DNA of 57,226 nt from Candidatus Woesearchaeota archaeon (GTDB lineage Archaea > Nanobdellota > Nanobdellia > Woesearchaeales > GW2011-AR9), in the NCBI GenBank assembly GCA_016181265.1, contig JACOZP010000009.1:1-57226 (forward strand), given 5' to 3'. Of the stretch, positions 20,051-28,740 are shown one piece after another. Position 1 is the stretch's first letter; each line of letters opens with the position of its first letter. Below the pieces are notes generated by a model. The model worked only from the letters and a program-made list of their open reading frames with translations, searched no databases and was not told the DNA's origin. The translations under genes and the position numbers were made by a program.

Positions 20051-21119
20051 TATACTCTTTCTCTCTTCTCTCATCAAGATAAGCATCAAAGTAACCGACG
20101 ACCAAACGATAATACGCCTCCCCGGATTTCATCTGAACATGCTCCACTATCCCCGAAGCCCTTATCCTCTCGCCGGGGTATGCTAACATGCAATAATCAC
20201 GAGAATAAAACACTATTTTGGAGATCGGAATGAGAGCTACCTGAGGATCGTTCTCGATTATCGTTGAATTCTTGATATTATAACAACCCGGCCTTACCAC
20301 CGAGCTAAAGTTATCAACTACTTCTCCTTCAATCACTGCCTGGCCCACAGAGGTGTATTTCTCCTCTCCCCATTTGAACCAAACTTCTTCTTCTTTTTCC
20401 GCTGCGAAGATGACAAAAAGGCTACCATCAAAGTAACCTTCTGTTTTCCGGCGTTTCATCGAATGAAGGAATTCTTTTTCTTGGGAGATTGAGAAGCGAT
20501 TGCGCTTCTTATGAAACGCAAGCCACTCTTCATCCGTCTTCCAATGTAAGAACGGATGGGTTGCACTTTCGAGATAAGACATCAATTTCCAGAAATTCTC
20601 TTTGCCATACACGACAATATTAATATCTGAGATTGCAGGATTATAATGGCCCATCAAAGTAGAATATGTTATCCCGAAATCTTTGATCCTCAGGCCGCTT
20701 TGGAGGAGAAATTGAGAGAAAGAAAATACCCTGAAGAGATATTGATCCAAAGATGCGGGTGGCATGGACATCAGTTCTTTAAAGCCCCTTCGAGGGAAAT
20801 AGATTCGTTCAATCTTGTCGATCGGGATCGAAAAGAAAAGATGGTTCTTATCATGAAAAGGACTGGTATACACATACGAGGAATACGCTTCACGGAAACG
20901 AGCGATATAAGACTTCAGCTCTTCCTTCTCTGCCCACATATTCAGTCGATTCATCTTTCGTCCCATAATGAAACGATACGCAAGAGCACTGCTCTCGACA
21001 GTGGAGGTAGGAATATATTTTGGTTTAACTAAAATAGAAGAAGAAGGATGTTCATTACCATAGACTTGGCATTGCAGACCATCTTTAGTGGTGATAATTG
21101 ATGACTCATAAAAATGCAT
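20034..21119 (-). CDS. Predicted archaeal nucleotidyltransferase (possibly COG1665-like), paralog of the C-terminus of the 1087-aa protein
   Basis: SSIITTKDGLQCQVYGNEHPSSSILVKPKYIP; STLMGHYNPAISDINIVVYG Pol-beta-type motif. Confidence 0.65.
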   Translation of the reverse strand: MHFYESSIITTKDGLQCQVYGNEHPSSSILVKPKYIPTSTVESSALAYRFIMGRKMNRLNMWAEKEELKSYIARFREAYSSYVYTSPFHDKNHLFFSIPIDKIERIYFPRRGFKELMSMPPASLDQYLFRVFSFSQFLLQSGLRIKDFGITYSTLMGHYNPAISDINIVVYGKENFWKLMSYLESATHPFLHWKTDEEWLAFHKKRNRFSISQEKEFLHSMKRRKTEGYFDGSLFVIFAAEKEEEVWFKWGEEKYTSVGQAVIEGEVVDNFSSVVRPGCYNIKNSTIIENDPQVALIPISKIVFYSRDYCMLAYPGERIRASGIVEHVQMKSGEAYYRLVVGYFDAYLDERREKEYIKLIS

Positions 21120-21144
21120 TTCTTCAAGCCTCCAGTCACAACAT

Positions 21145-24100
21145 TCAATCGAGTAATGCTTTAAGGTATTCTTTCTCACCTTGTTCATTGGTATACGTAT
21201 TCATGTAACCGATAACTAATTGATAGAACTCACGCCCTTTCGGCGTCGTCACCTTTTCCAGCAAACCGCAGGCTTCTACTCTTTCCCTTTCTTTTGCCTG
21301 CAAAGCAAAAGGCCGCGACCAAAATACAATGCGTTCTATAGGAACTTCCTGATAACCTTCCAGAATTCTGGATTGGATAATTTCATAATAGCCCGGCCTG
21401 ACGTGAGAATAACGACAATCCTTCACGACACCCTGCATAACGACTGTAGCCAAAGGCTCATGCTTATCTTCCCAATCATACCACTCGGAAGTTCCCATCT
21501 CAACAACAAAGATTGAAAAGACATTTCCATCAAAAAGACCGTCATCACGTTTTCGCACCATGTTATGGACATATTCTCCTTCCGTAAACACTTTTGACAC
21601 GACTCGGTCCTTATAATAGCGAGCCCAATCCTCTCTCGACTTCCATTTTAAGAGTGGGTGCTGTACCGTCTCCATGTGTTTCAAGACCCGCCAGCCATTT
21701 TCAATACCAAAGATCAAAATATCAATGTCTGACTTTCCTGGAGTATAATTTCCCAACAACGTAGAATGGCTTATTCCCAGATCACTGACAGAAACTCCAC
21801 TCTGTAAGATAAGATTAATGATCCCTCGTGTCGCTTTTAGGTAAGGATCTAAATCTGCATCCGGAACTTTCAGGAATTGGCATAACCCTGCTCGAGGATC
21901 GTGAACTGTCAACACGTCTGTCTCCGGCACGGCAAAGAACCACTGTTGATGATTTTTATCAGAGAGAAGCAAGTGAGGGAGATTTCGTTTCAGAACAGCA
22001 AGATTCTCTCTCCCACTCTCTTTATCATTAAAGAGATTAAAGCGAAAAACACTTTTCTGAAAGAGAAACCTCTTCTTCAGTTTCCGAAACGAGTCTCCGT
22101 CTTGTAGCAGATCTTCAGGGATGTATTTTGGCTTGACAATCACCCGTCCAGAGGGATGATGAGTAGCGTAGACTTTACATTGGATGCCCTCTTTAGTAGT
22201 AATTAATGATGATTCCGGGTAGCGAGGATAATCAGCATCAGGAGATCTTCTAGGATGAACAACTTCCATCTGTGCAGAAAGATTATAGTTACTTTCCAAT
22301 TCCTTCACTCTCTCATTAAAAACTGCAAGGCACAATTGGTTGTAATCTGTTCTACCAGTAGTAAGATTATCAACAAAACTGCGGACTTTCAGTAACTTTC
22401 CTTGAAGACGGATTTTTCTCTCTTGCTCAGGAAGTTCTAGCACATATTCCAGATCCATCAGATCAGAAAGCCGATCGATGATCTCCGTGTTCACCACTTC
22501 ACGAGGTGCGCCGATTAACCGCGAGATATGCTCGCGATAACGCGGTGGAAGACTAGAGGGGTGAGGATCACGTGAAAGAGACTTGTTTTCTGTCAGAAGA
22601 GAAAGATGCTGGATAACCTGAGGGTACTGTCGCAAAAAAGGTTGTTGAGATAGAGTTCTGACCGTGACCGGAGTATCTTCGAGAACATCATGCAATGCAG
22701 TAGTAAGTATAGAAGAAACGTCTCTCTCACCGCATGCGTAAAGCAACCTGACAAGATAGATTGAGTGAAAAACTAGAGGAGTGATACCATCATTCCTTTT
22801 CTGATCACCAAATGCCGTTACGAGAAAATGAAAGACCTCTTTAAAGAGATCTTGCTTTTCGCCAAAAGAATGTGCAACTTCATCCGCAGCCCGACTAACA
22901 TCTTCCTGGAACTGCTCTTTAACCCGAACATAATCCGGACGTACTTCTTTTAAGAGAGGATCTGACCCGAAAGCAATACGTGATTTTTCATCTAAGACAA
23001 ATTGAGAGATACTCGAATTCTTCTCTTCTCTAAAGCAATTGATCGGCCCAACAACAATATCTTTAGGAACGGCAACATTCAAAGCAGTTAATATTGTTGG
23101 TGCGACCTGACGAATATCCACATCATTCATCAGTCCTCGTCTCTTAACTTCTGGTCCGCTAATGATAAAGAGCCCTTGTCGTGAATGCCCAGCACTATCT
23201 GCGCCAATCGCCGTGTGCCAAGAATAGAGATCCTCCGGTACAAGATCAGGGTTAGAGGCCCAACGTAAATCGTCAAAATAGATCGTTAAATCAGGACACT
23301 CAGGATGAGATACATTTTGGTATATTTCTTCCGCAGTGTAAACTTTCGTTTGGAGTTGATTCCCCTTATCATCAGGAATCTTTGTAATCTTCTCTGCAAT
23401 TTCATCGCGAACATCTCTCCATTTGCTGCCTAACTTCTCTTTATTGATACTGATTCTACCGTTGTATGCTCCTCCACCCCAAGCCAAGCTTCGGTCCATA
23501 TCTACAAGTTCCATCTTAAAACGCGTGCTCTTGCTAAGATCAACACCCTCTTTCAAGACGAGGTAGCCCTCTTTAATGAGCCAGTTGTTAATGTTGATCT
23601 TGCCCTCCTGTTTGATCATCCCATGATCAGATGCAACGATAACAGTAGTATCGTGTGGTAGAAGTTGTAGTACTTCTCCCAGTTTCTGATCGATATAAAC
23701 GTAAAAATCTCTAATTGCATTCGCATGGGGGGAATCCACGATGAAGCGACGATGCCCCTCATCAAAATGACGCCAAAGCATATGTTGAAGTCGATCAGTT
23801 CCTAGCATGACTGCCATGCAGAAATCCCATTCTTCATTGACGATGAGATCTTTCAAGAGAGAAACCTGCATATTAGTCATCTCTTTTGCCCGGCTGACCA
23901 GCTCACCAGGATCAAGGCTTTTATGGCTGCCCAACCCCACCGCAACATCGAAGAAACCTTCTGGATTACCTAATGCTTTAATTTTATCTTTGAGGCTTTC
24001 TGGGTAAGCGCAGTTACTTTCAACTCCCGGTGTCATGAAATCGGTAACGATACACCCTGGAAACATCGTGACTGGATAGGAAAGAGGGACATAAAGAGCA

Positions 24101-24408
24101 ATGCTCTTTCGTTTCTCATCGCCGATAATATCCCAAACCAATCTCGCTTTATTGTTCTTAGAACTGACAAGACGATATTCTCCCTGCTCATCCTTATAGG
24201 TGTAGTTAAAGACACCGATCTCACTTGGATCTTTTCCAGAGATCATGGCATTCCACGCCACAATCGTAGAGGGAGGAATAGTGCTATTCATCCGAGCGTA
24301 CGTGCCATGTTCCATTAGTTTCTGGATATTAGGCAAAAGATTGTTCCAACGCTCAAAAACAAGATCTGGAACGCCGCCATCAATACCAAATAAGAAGACT
24401 TTTCCCAT
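21145..24408 (-). CDS. Three-domain protein: AlkP-superfamily phosphodiesterase + RelA/SpoT-like HD + nucleotidyltransferase
   Basis: N-term FLFGIDGGVPDLVF, STIVAWNAMISGKDP, VIVASDHGMIKQEGKININNWL; middle PLVFHSIYLVRLL...TTALHDVLEDTPVT...EIIDRLSDLMDLEYV; C-term STLLGNYTPGKSDIDILIFG. Confidence 0.8.
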   Translation of the reverse strand: MGKVFLFGIDGGVPDLVFERWNNLLPNIQKLMEHGTYARMNSTIPPSTIVAWNAMISGKDPSEIGVFNYTYKDEQGEYRLVSSKNNKARLVWDIIGDEKRKSIALYVPLSYPVTMFPGCIVTDFMTPGVESNCAYPESLKDKIKALGNPEGFFDVAVGLGSHKSLDPGELVSRAKEMTNMQVSLLKDLIVNEEWDFCMAVMLGTDRLQHMLWRHFDEGHRRFIVDSPHANAIRDFYVYIDQKLGEVLQLLPHDTTVIVASDHGMIKQEGKININNWLIKEGYLVLKEGVDLSKSTRFKMELVDMDRSLAWGGGAYNGRISINKEKLGSKWRDVRDEIAEKITKIPDDKGNQLQTKVYTAEEIYQNVSHPECPDLTIYFDDLRWASNPDLVPEDLYSWHTAIGADSAGHSRQGLFIISGPEVKRRGLMNDVDIRQVAPTILTALNVAVPKDIVVGPINCFREEKNSSISQFVLDEKSRIAFGSDPLLKEVRPDYVRVKEQFQEDVSRAADEVAHSFGEKQDLFKEVFHFLVTAFGDQKRNDGITPLVFHSIYLVRLLYACGERDVSSILTTALHDVLEDTPVTVRTLSQQPFLRQYPQVIQHLSLLTENKSLSRDPHPSSLPPRYREHISRLIGAPREVVNTEIIDRLSDLMDLEYVLELPEQERKIRLQGKLLKVRSFVDNLTTGRTDYNQLCLAVFNERVKELESNYNLSAQMEVVHPRRSPDADYPRYPESSLITTKEGIQCKVYATHHPSGRVIVKPKYIPEDLLQDGDSFRKLKKRFLFQKSVFRFNLFNDKESGRENLAVLKRNLPHLLLSDKNHQQWFFAVPETDVLTVHDPRAGLCQFLKVPDADLDPYLKATRGIINLILQSGVSVSDLGISHSTLLGNYTPGKSDIDILIFGIENGWRVLKHMETVQHPLLKWKSREDWARYYKDRVVSKVFTEGEYVHNMVRKRDDGLFDGNVFSIFVVEMGTSEWYDWEDKHEPLATVVMQGVVKDCRYSHVRPGYYEIIQSRILEGYQEVPIERIVFWSRPFALQAKERERVEACGLLEKVTTPKGREFYQLVIGYMNTYTNEQGEKEYLKALLD

Positions 24409-24459
24409 TATGCTTGAAACCTTTTAGTTCTCATTTATTTTGTTTGGCTGTTATCTCCT

Positions 24460-24684
24460 CTAATCTAGATATCCTAACTCTGCCAACCTTTTCTTTACTT
24501 TTTCTTCGTTTTCTAGAGAGTTTTCTTTTGCTCTTTTTTCTTCTTCTCTGATTTTTCCCGCTATCTGACAGAGAACATCTTCTATGTATGCTGAAAGAGA
24601 TGGTATTCCTTTCTCCTGACTCCTCTTCAGAAGAAGTGCTATTATTTCTGAGGAAAGATCAATCCGTAAGGTCTCTTTTTCCAT
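24460..24684 (-). CDS. Small RHH-like protein with acidic tail ending VKKRLAELGYLD
   Basis: MEKETLRIDLSSEIIALLLKRSQEKGIPSLSAYIEDVLCQ...; directly upstream and co-directional with 21145-24408. Confidence 0.55.
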   Translation of the reverse strand: MEKETLRIDLSSEIIALLLKRSQEKGIPSLSAYIEDVLCQIAGKIREEEKRAKENSLENEEKVKKRLAELGYLD

Positions 24685-24739
24685 TTTTTAATTTTGGTTT
24701 TAGATGTGGGGATTCTAAAGTCGTTCTTGGAAAATCCAA

Positions 24740-24882
24740 TGTCATGAGAAATTCGCCGAAAGCGCGAAATGAAGTAGTTTCAAGAAATGAGAAATCAGTC
24801 TCATTTCTGAACAGAAAAGAAATATTTTTTCTTTTCTTGTTCTTCATTTCGCGCTTTCTTTGATAGGCGAATTTCTGTGACA
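24740..24882. repeat. Large three-branched imperfect palindrome (C1)
   Basis: Arms TGTCA..AGAAATTCGCC+GAAAGCGCGAAATGAA (24740-24773) / TTCATTTCGCGCTTTC..GGCGAATTTCT.TGACA (24843-24882); inner hairpins AGAAATGAGA/TCTCATTTCT and AGAAAAGAAA/TTTCTTTTCT. Confidence 0.95.
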
Positions 24883-24985
24883 CAAAAAGGCAACAGCTTT
24901 TTGTGCAAAAACGAAGTTTTCTGCACCAGAAAAGCAGAACGATAGCATTCATCCCGATCTAAAGATCGGAGCTTCCTGCTTTTCT
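24881..24985. repeat. Adjacent hairpin cluster (C2)
   Basis: CACAAAAAG/CTTTTTGTG; AGAAAAGCAG (24928-24937)/CTGCTTTTCT (24976-24985) enclosing CCGATCT/AGATCGG. Confidence 0.9.
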
Positions 24986-25082
24986 CAGTGTAACCCTGAA
25001 TGATGTTGGTTTTAGGATTCTAAAAGCCTGACTGGGTTTATTAAAGATTGTGAAACTATTCTTTGGTCGCATTGAAATGTTC

Positions 25083-26552
25083 TTAGGTAGGAGTTCTATT
25101 CAAATATTGCTCCATTCCCTCAACTAATAACGAGATATTTGCTGGTTCTAATGAACGCATTTGACAATCTCCTGGTAAAGCTCCCGTACCTTGAAATGAA
25201 GCTTTATGTATTGCAGCAACGAATTTTAATGTTTTTGTTTTGTCTGTTTTTTGATCTAATTTCTCTTTTATAACTTGGGGCAATGTTTCAATTTCCTTGA
25301 TGTTCAGTACTTCGTCAAAAATGTTATAATAAATGTTACCAAAAGTAATTACGGGTTTTTGGAGAAGAATTGCTTCCCAGCCCGATGTTCCCGTAATTGT
25401 TAATACTAGTGAACTATTTTTGATCAGTTCGATGGAGTTAGCACGGGGCGAGATTAATCTAATATTTGGAAATTTCTTAATCCACTTGTGAAAATAACGG
25501 GGTCGGCTTGAATAACAGAAAGTGTGTTCTTTGACGTAGAGTTTATACCCACAGGGTAGACTCCGAGAAATGTTTTCGATCAACGCGAGCTGATTGACGT
25601 ACCATTTTCCGTAGAGCGAGGTTGATGCTTCAGGGTCTTTGTGTAAAGGGTAATAAACGTATCTCTCCCCACTTTCAGGCATATCAAAGATCCCACCCAT
25701 ATCTAATAATTTATCGGTAATTGGCCACAAGTACTGTCTTAGGTCGGGGAGTTGTTTTCGGTAGCGTAAGGTTTTTAGATGTCCCATATATTTCTTTATC
25801 TTTTGGGAAGCGCTTACTTTTACTTTCGCTGAATCATCTGGCTTACATGGATTTTCTCTAAAATGGTTGATAAAATTCTCCGCAATTTCTGTCTCTTCTT
25901 TTGTTAGATTTCTCCCTTTAATTTCCTGGTACTCTTTGACCAAAAGAGGCCATCGATCTTCAAAGTTATTGTTAAACGTGAATCGTTTTGGGACTCGTGC
26001 ATTTACAATATCGAGCTGCAAAATTCTGTTCTTTCGGAGTGTACTACAGATAATGACACTTGCAAAACTAGAAGTTCCGAGTGAGACAAAATAATCAAAT
26101 TTTGTACTTTCGATAATTTTTTCCATTTTTCTGACGAAGTATTCAACCCAATAGAGAACTTTCTCTGGCGTGAATTTCAGCCTTTCTTTTCTTCGAGGAG
26201 CAGTAATTTGCCAGATGTCCCAACTTTTGAATCCGTATTTTTCTTCTGCTGCTCTGACGAATTCAATATCAGGGGAGAATGATGTTTCGCTGTTATTACT
26301 TATTGATTCAATGGGGAGATAATCATTAAAATCAATAAAGAAGATTTTTTCTGTCGAGATTCCTTCGTTTTTATAGAGAAGATCTTTTCCTTTTCCAATA
26401 ACTAAAAAAGATGCTTCTACACCATGTTTTTTTTCTAATTCTTTGGCGAGAGCTAGCATTAATTGGTCTCGTCCGGTAGACCCACCAAGAAAGAGGACCC
26501 TCTTTCCCGATAAATGTTTATTTTCACTCATGTTTTTTCTGATGGTTGACAT
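25083..26552 (-). CDS. Capsule polysaccharide biosynthesis protein (KpsS/KpsC-like)
   Basis: KRVLFLGGSTGRDQLMLALAKEL, YKLYVKEHTFCYSSRPRYFHKWIKKFPNIRLISPRANSIELIKNSSLVLTITGTSGWEAILLQKPVITFG. Confidence 0.75.
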   Translation of the reverse strand: MSTIRKNMSENKHLSGKRVLFLGGSTGRDQLMLALAKELEKKHGVEASFLVIGKGKDLLYKNEGISTEKIFFIDFNDYLPIESISNNSETSFSPDIEFVRAAEEKYGFKSWDIWQITAPRRKERLKFTPEKVLYWVEYFVRKMEKIIESTKFDYFVSLGTSSFASVIICSTLRKNRILQLDIVNARVPKRFTFNNNFEDRWPLLVKEYQEIKGRNLTKEETEIAENFINHFRENPCKPDDSAKVKVSASQKIKKYMGHLKTLRYRKQLPDLRQYLWPITDKLLDMGGIFDMPESGERYVYYPLHKDPEASTSLYGKWYVNQLALIENISRSLPCGYKLYVKEHTFCYSSRPRYFHKWIKKFPNIRLISPRANSIELIKNSSLVLTITGTSGWEAILLQKPVITFGNIYYNIFDEVLNIKEIETLPQVIKEKLDQKTDKTKTLKFVAAIHKASFQGTGALPGDCQMRSLEPANISLLVEGMEQYLNRTPT

Positions 26553-26579
26553 TCTTTTTATTAATTTTGTGATTCTACG

Positions 26580-26698
26580 GGCTCTGTAAGAACAAGCAAT
26601 ATATCCTAGTTATTGGGGCTTCTTAGCTTTGGTCTGGGTGACTGGAGAAGCATGAACGCAACAGTCAAGCTGACTTTTTCGAGATTTTCTACAGAGCC
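26580..26698. repeat. Multi-branched inverted repeat (D)
   Basis: GGCTCTGTA (26580-26588)/TACAGAGCC (26690-26698), inner GCTTCT/AGAAGC and AGTCA/TGACT. Confidence 0.75.
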
Positions 26699-26760
26699 TC
26701 CACCACCAAAAACTTTAATAACCAGCAAGACAGTTCGATAGACAAAGAGGGGCAATATCC

Positions 26761-27393
26761 ATGGTGAAAACATTTTTCCGTAAGTTTTTCAAAAAATTTA
26801 ATCCATTCAATAAGAAAGCGAATCTAAAAGTGGGATTATATGGTCCTCCCAACGGAGGTAAATCGACGCTTGCGAATCGTATCTGTATGGATTGGTTGGG
26901 CGAAGAGATGTCTTCGGTCTCTCATATCTCTCACGAGACGCGTGAGATCAAGATCAAAGAACAAGTGACGATCAAAAATAAAAAAGGAAAAGAATTGATG
27001 TTCTCTTTGGTCGACACTCCCGGGATTGCTACCAAGATTGATTACGAAGAATTTCTGAAGAAAGGAATCAAACGGACAGAAGCCAAAAAACGGGCGAAAG
27101 AAGCGACCAAAGGCGTCATCGACGCGATCAAATGGCTTGATAACATGGATTTTGTTGTCGTCGTTCTCGATGCAACAAAAGACCCTTACTCTCAAGTTAA
27201 CATCACGATTATTGGAAACTTACAGGCGCGGAATATCCCCGTACTGATTGCTGCCAACAAAGTTGATCTCAATAAAGCAAGCATCGATGCGATCAAAGCA
27301 GCCTTTCCCCAGTACGAAGTTGTCGGCATCTCTGCGAAATACGGCAAGAACGTTGAAGATTTTTACGACAACCTCTTCAAGTTGGTGAACTAA
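26761..27393 (+). CDS. Era-like GTP-binding protein
   Basis: GLYGPPNGGKSTLANRI (G1), LVDTPGIATK (G3), AANKVDLNKA (G4). Confidence 0.9.
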   Translation: MVKTFFRKFFKKFNPFNKKANLKVGLYGPPNGGKSTLANRICMDWLGEEMSSVSHISHETREIKIKEQVTIKNKKGKELMFSLVDTPGIATKIDYEEFLKKGIKRTEAKKRAKEATKGVIDAIKWLDNMDFVVVVLDATKDPYSQVNITIIGNLQARNIPVLIAANKVDLNKASIDAIKAAFPQYEVVGISAKYGKNVEDFYDNLFKLVN

Positions 27394-27459
27394 CAATACG
27401 TCTGCAGCATAAAGATTTAAAAATGATGAAAGTTTCCTCCATATTGGAAAAGAGGTACT

Positions 27460-27867
27460 ATGGTAACATTTCAGTTTGTCCCCTATCAAGATATTGAGGC
27501 TTTGACTTCTGCTAAGCGCATTAACAAGCTCTTAAATATTGTCAAAGGTGATCGTATTGTCATTATGGAAGGTCGTCTCCGCAAAGAAGAAGAAGCGGAT
27601 TTGATCGAAATTACCATGGAAGAGATCGGTTCTAAATTTCGTGGAATAGAGTTAAGCGTCATTTATCCTGATAAGACAAAATTAGATGCGATGCAAAAAT
27701 TACGCAGCATGTTCACCAATATGATTCTCGGAGACCGTCAAGGGTTGACGATCATCGGTCCGGCTTCGATTGTCAAGCGCATTGAGAAAGACCCCGATAA
27801 AATTGAACTGTTTACCAAAGATAACGTGAATTCACCCCGCTACCGCGGTAAGCGAAAAAATAAATAG
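27460..27867 (+). CDS. DUF2073 protein (archaeal, partner of Era-like GTPase)
   Basis: VTFQFVPYQDIEALTSAKRINKLLNIVKGDRIVIMEGRLRKEEEADLIEITMEEI; next to GTPase. Confidence 0.8.
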   Translation: MVTFQFVPYQDIEALTSAKRINKLLNIVKGDRIVIMEGRLRKEEEADLIEITMEEIGSKFRGIELSVIYPDKTKLDAMQKLRSMFTNMILGDRQGLTIIGPASIVKRIEKDPDKIELFTKDNVNSPRYRGKRKNK

Positions 27868-27888
27868 GGGTAGCACTTCTGGAAGCGT

Positions 27889-28290
27889 ATGCCACACCAA
27901 TGTGTTCGTTGCAGTACGCTCTATCCTGATGGAGCACAAGAGATTCTGAAAGGCTGCCAGTGCGGCGCACGCCTCTTTTTCTACATCAAGAAAAAACATA
28001 TCGAAGAAGGTAAAGAACTGATTAATAATCTTTCTGTTGAAGACAAAAAACAGATCGAAACAGATATTGCTGAGATCATGACCATCAAAGAGGAAGATCT
28101 TGATAAGCCCGTTATCCTTGACATTGAGGCCATTCGTGTTCTCCAACCGGGGAAATATGAACTAGATCTAGTTCATCTATTCAAAAAAGACCCATTGATT
28201 ATCAAATTGGAAGAAGGGAAATATATGATTGATCTAGGGCAGTTGTTTGCCAAAGGCAAAGAAGGGATGGATAACGAAGAAGAGGATTAA
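27889..28290 (+). CDS. Zn-ribbon protein (COG3364-like)
   Basis: HQCVRCSTLYPDGAQEILKGCQCGARLFFYIKK. Confidence 0.8.
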   Translation: MPHQCVRCSTLYPDGAQEILKGCQCGARLFFYIKKKHIEEGKELINNLSVEDKKQIETDIAEIMTIKEEDLDKPVILDIEAIRVLQPGKYELDLVHLFKKDPLIIKLEEGKYMIDLGQLFAKGKEGMDNEEED

Positions 28291-28302
28291 ACACCTATTT
28301 CT

Positions 28303-28740
28303 ATGGGCCATTCCAATTTAGATGATATCATTAGATCGAGCAAAGTGATTGTACGTCGTGGTCGATATGCTTATTTGAAAGCACAAGAAACAGCAATAAA
28401 TGAGCATTTCTTCATTTCAAAGGATAAAGATGAAGTTACGGTTGTTACTGAAGAGAAGAATGTTTCAAAAACAAAACACGATCAAGAAGTGAAATGGTTC
28501 AAACTTATTGAAATTAAAGTTTCTCTACCGTTTCTTGCTAAAGGTTTTCTTGCTAAAGTTACAGACACGATTAGTAACAAAGATTTGAATATTCTTGTAA
28601 TCTCAACATTTTCAAAAGACTATATTCTTCTTCGTGAAGAAACCTACAGTATCGCTGTTGAAGCATTAAGAAGAGTTGGGTTCTCTATTGAAGTTGAAGA
28701 AGACGGAACAGCTAAAGTTATAAATTTTCCTCCACGTTAG
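28303..28740 (+). CDS. ACT-domain-like protein
   Basis: KWFKLIEIKVSLPFLAKGFLAKVTDTISNKDLNILVISTFSKDYILLREE. Confidence 0.7.
   Translation: MGHSNLDDIIRSSKVIVRRGRYAYLKAQETAINEHFFISKDKDEVTVVTEEKNVSKTKHDQEVKWFKLIEIKVSLPFLAKGFLAKVTDTISNKDLNILVISTFSKDYILLREETYSIAVEALRRVGFSIEVEEDGTAKVINFPPR

Noticed and set aside
24588-24952. Short ORFs 24588-24863 (+) and 24659-24952 (-)
   Set aside because: They consist of translations through the palindromic repeat C1/C2; no family signal
26580-26700. Possible H/ACA guide RNA (ACA in TCTACAGAG after a hairpin)
   Set aside because: No recognisable pseudouridylation pocket or kink-turn; kept only as an inverted-repeat element
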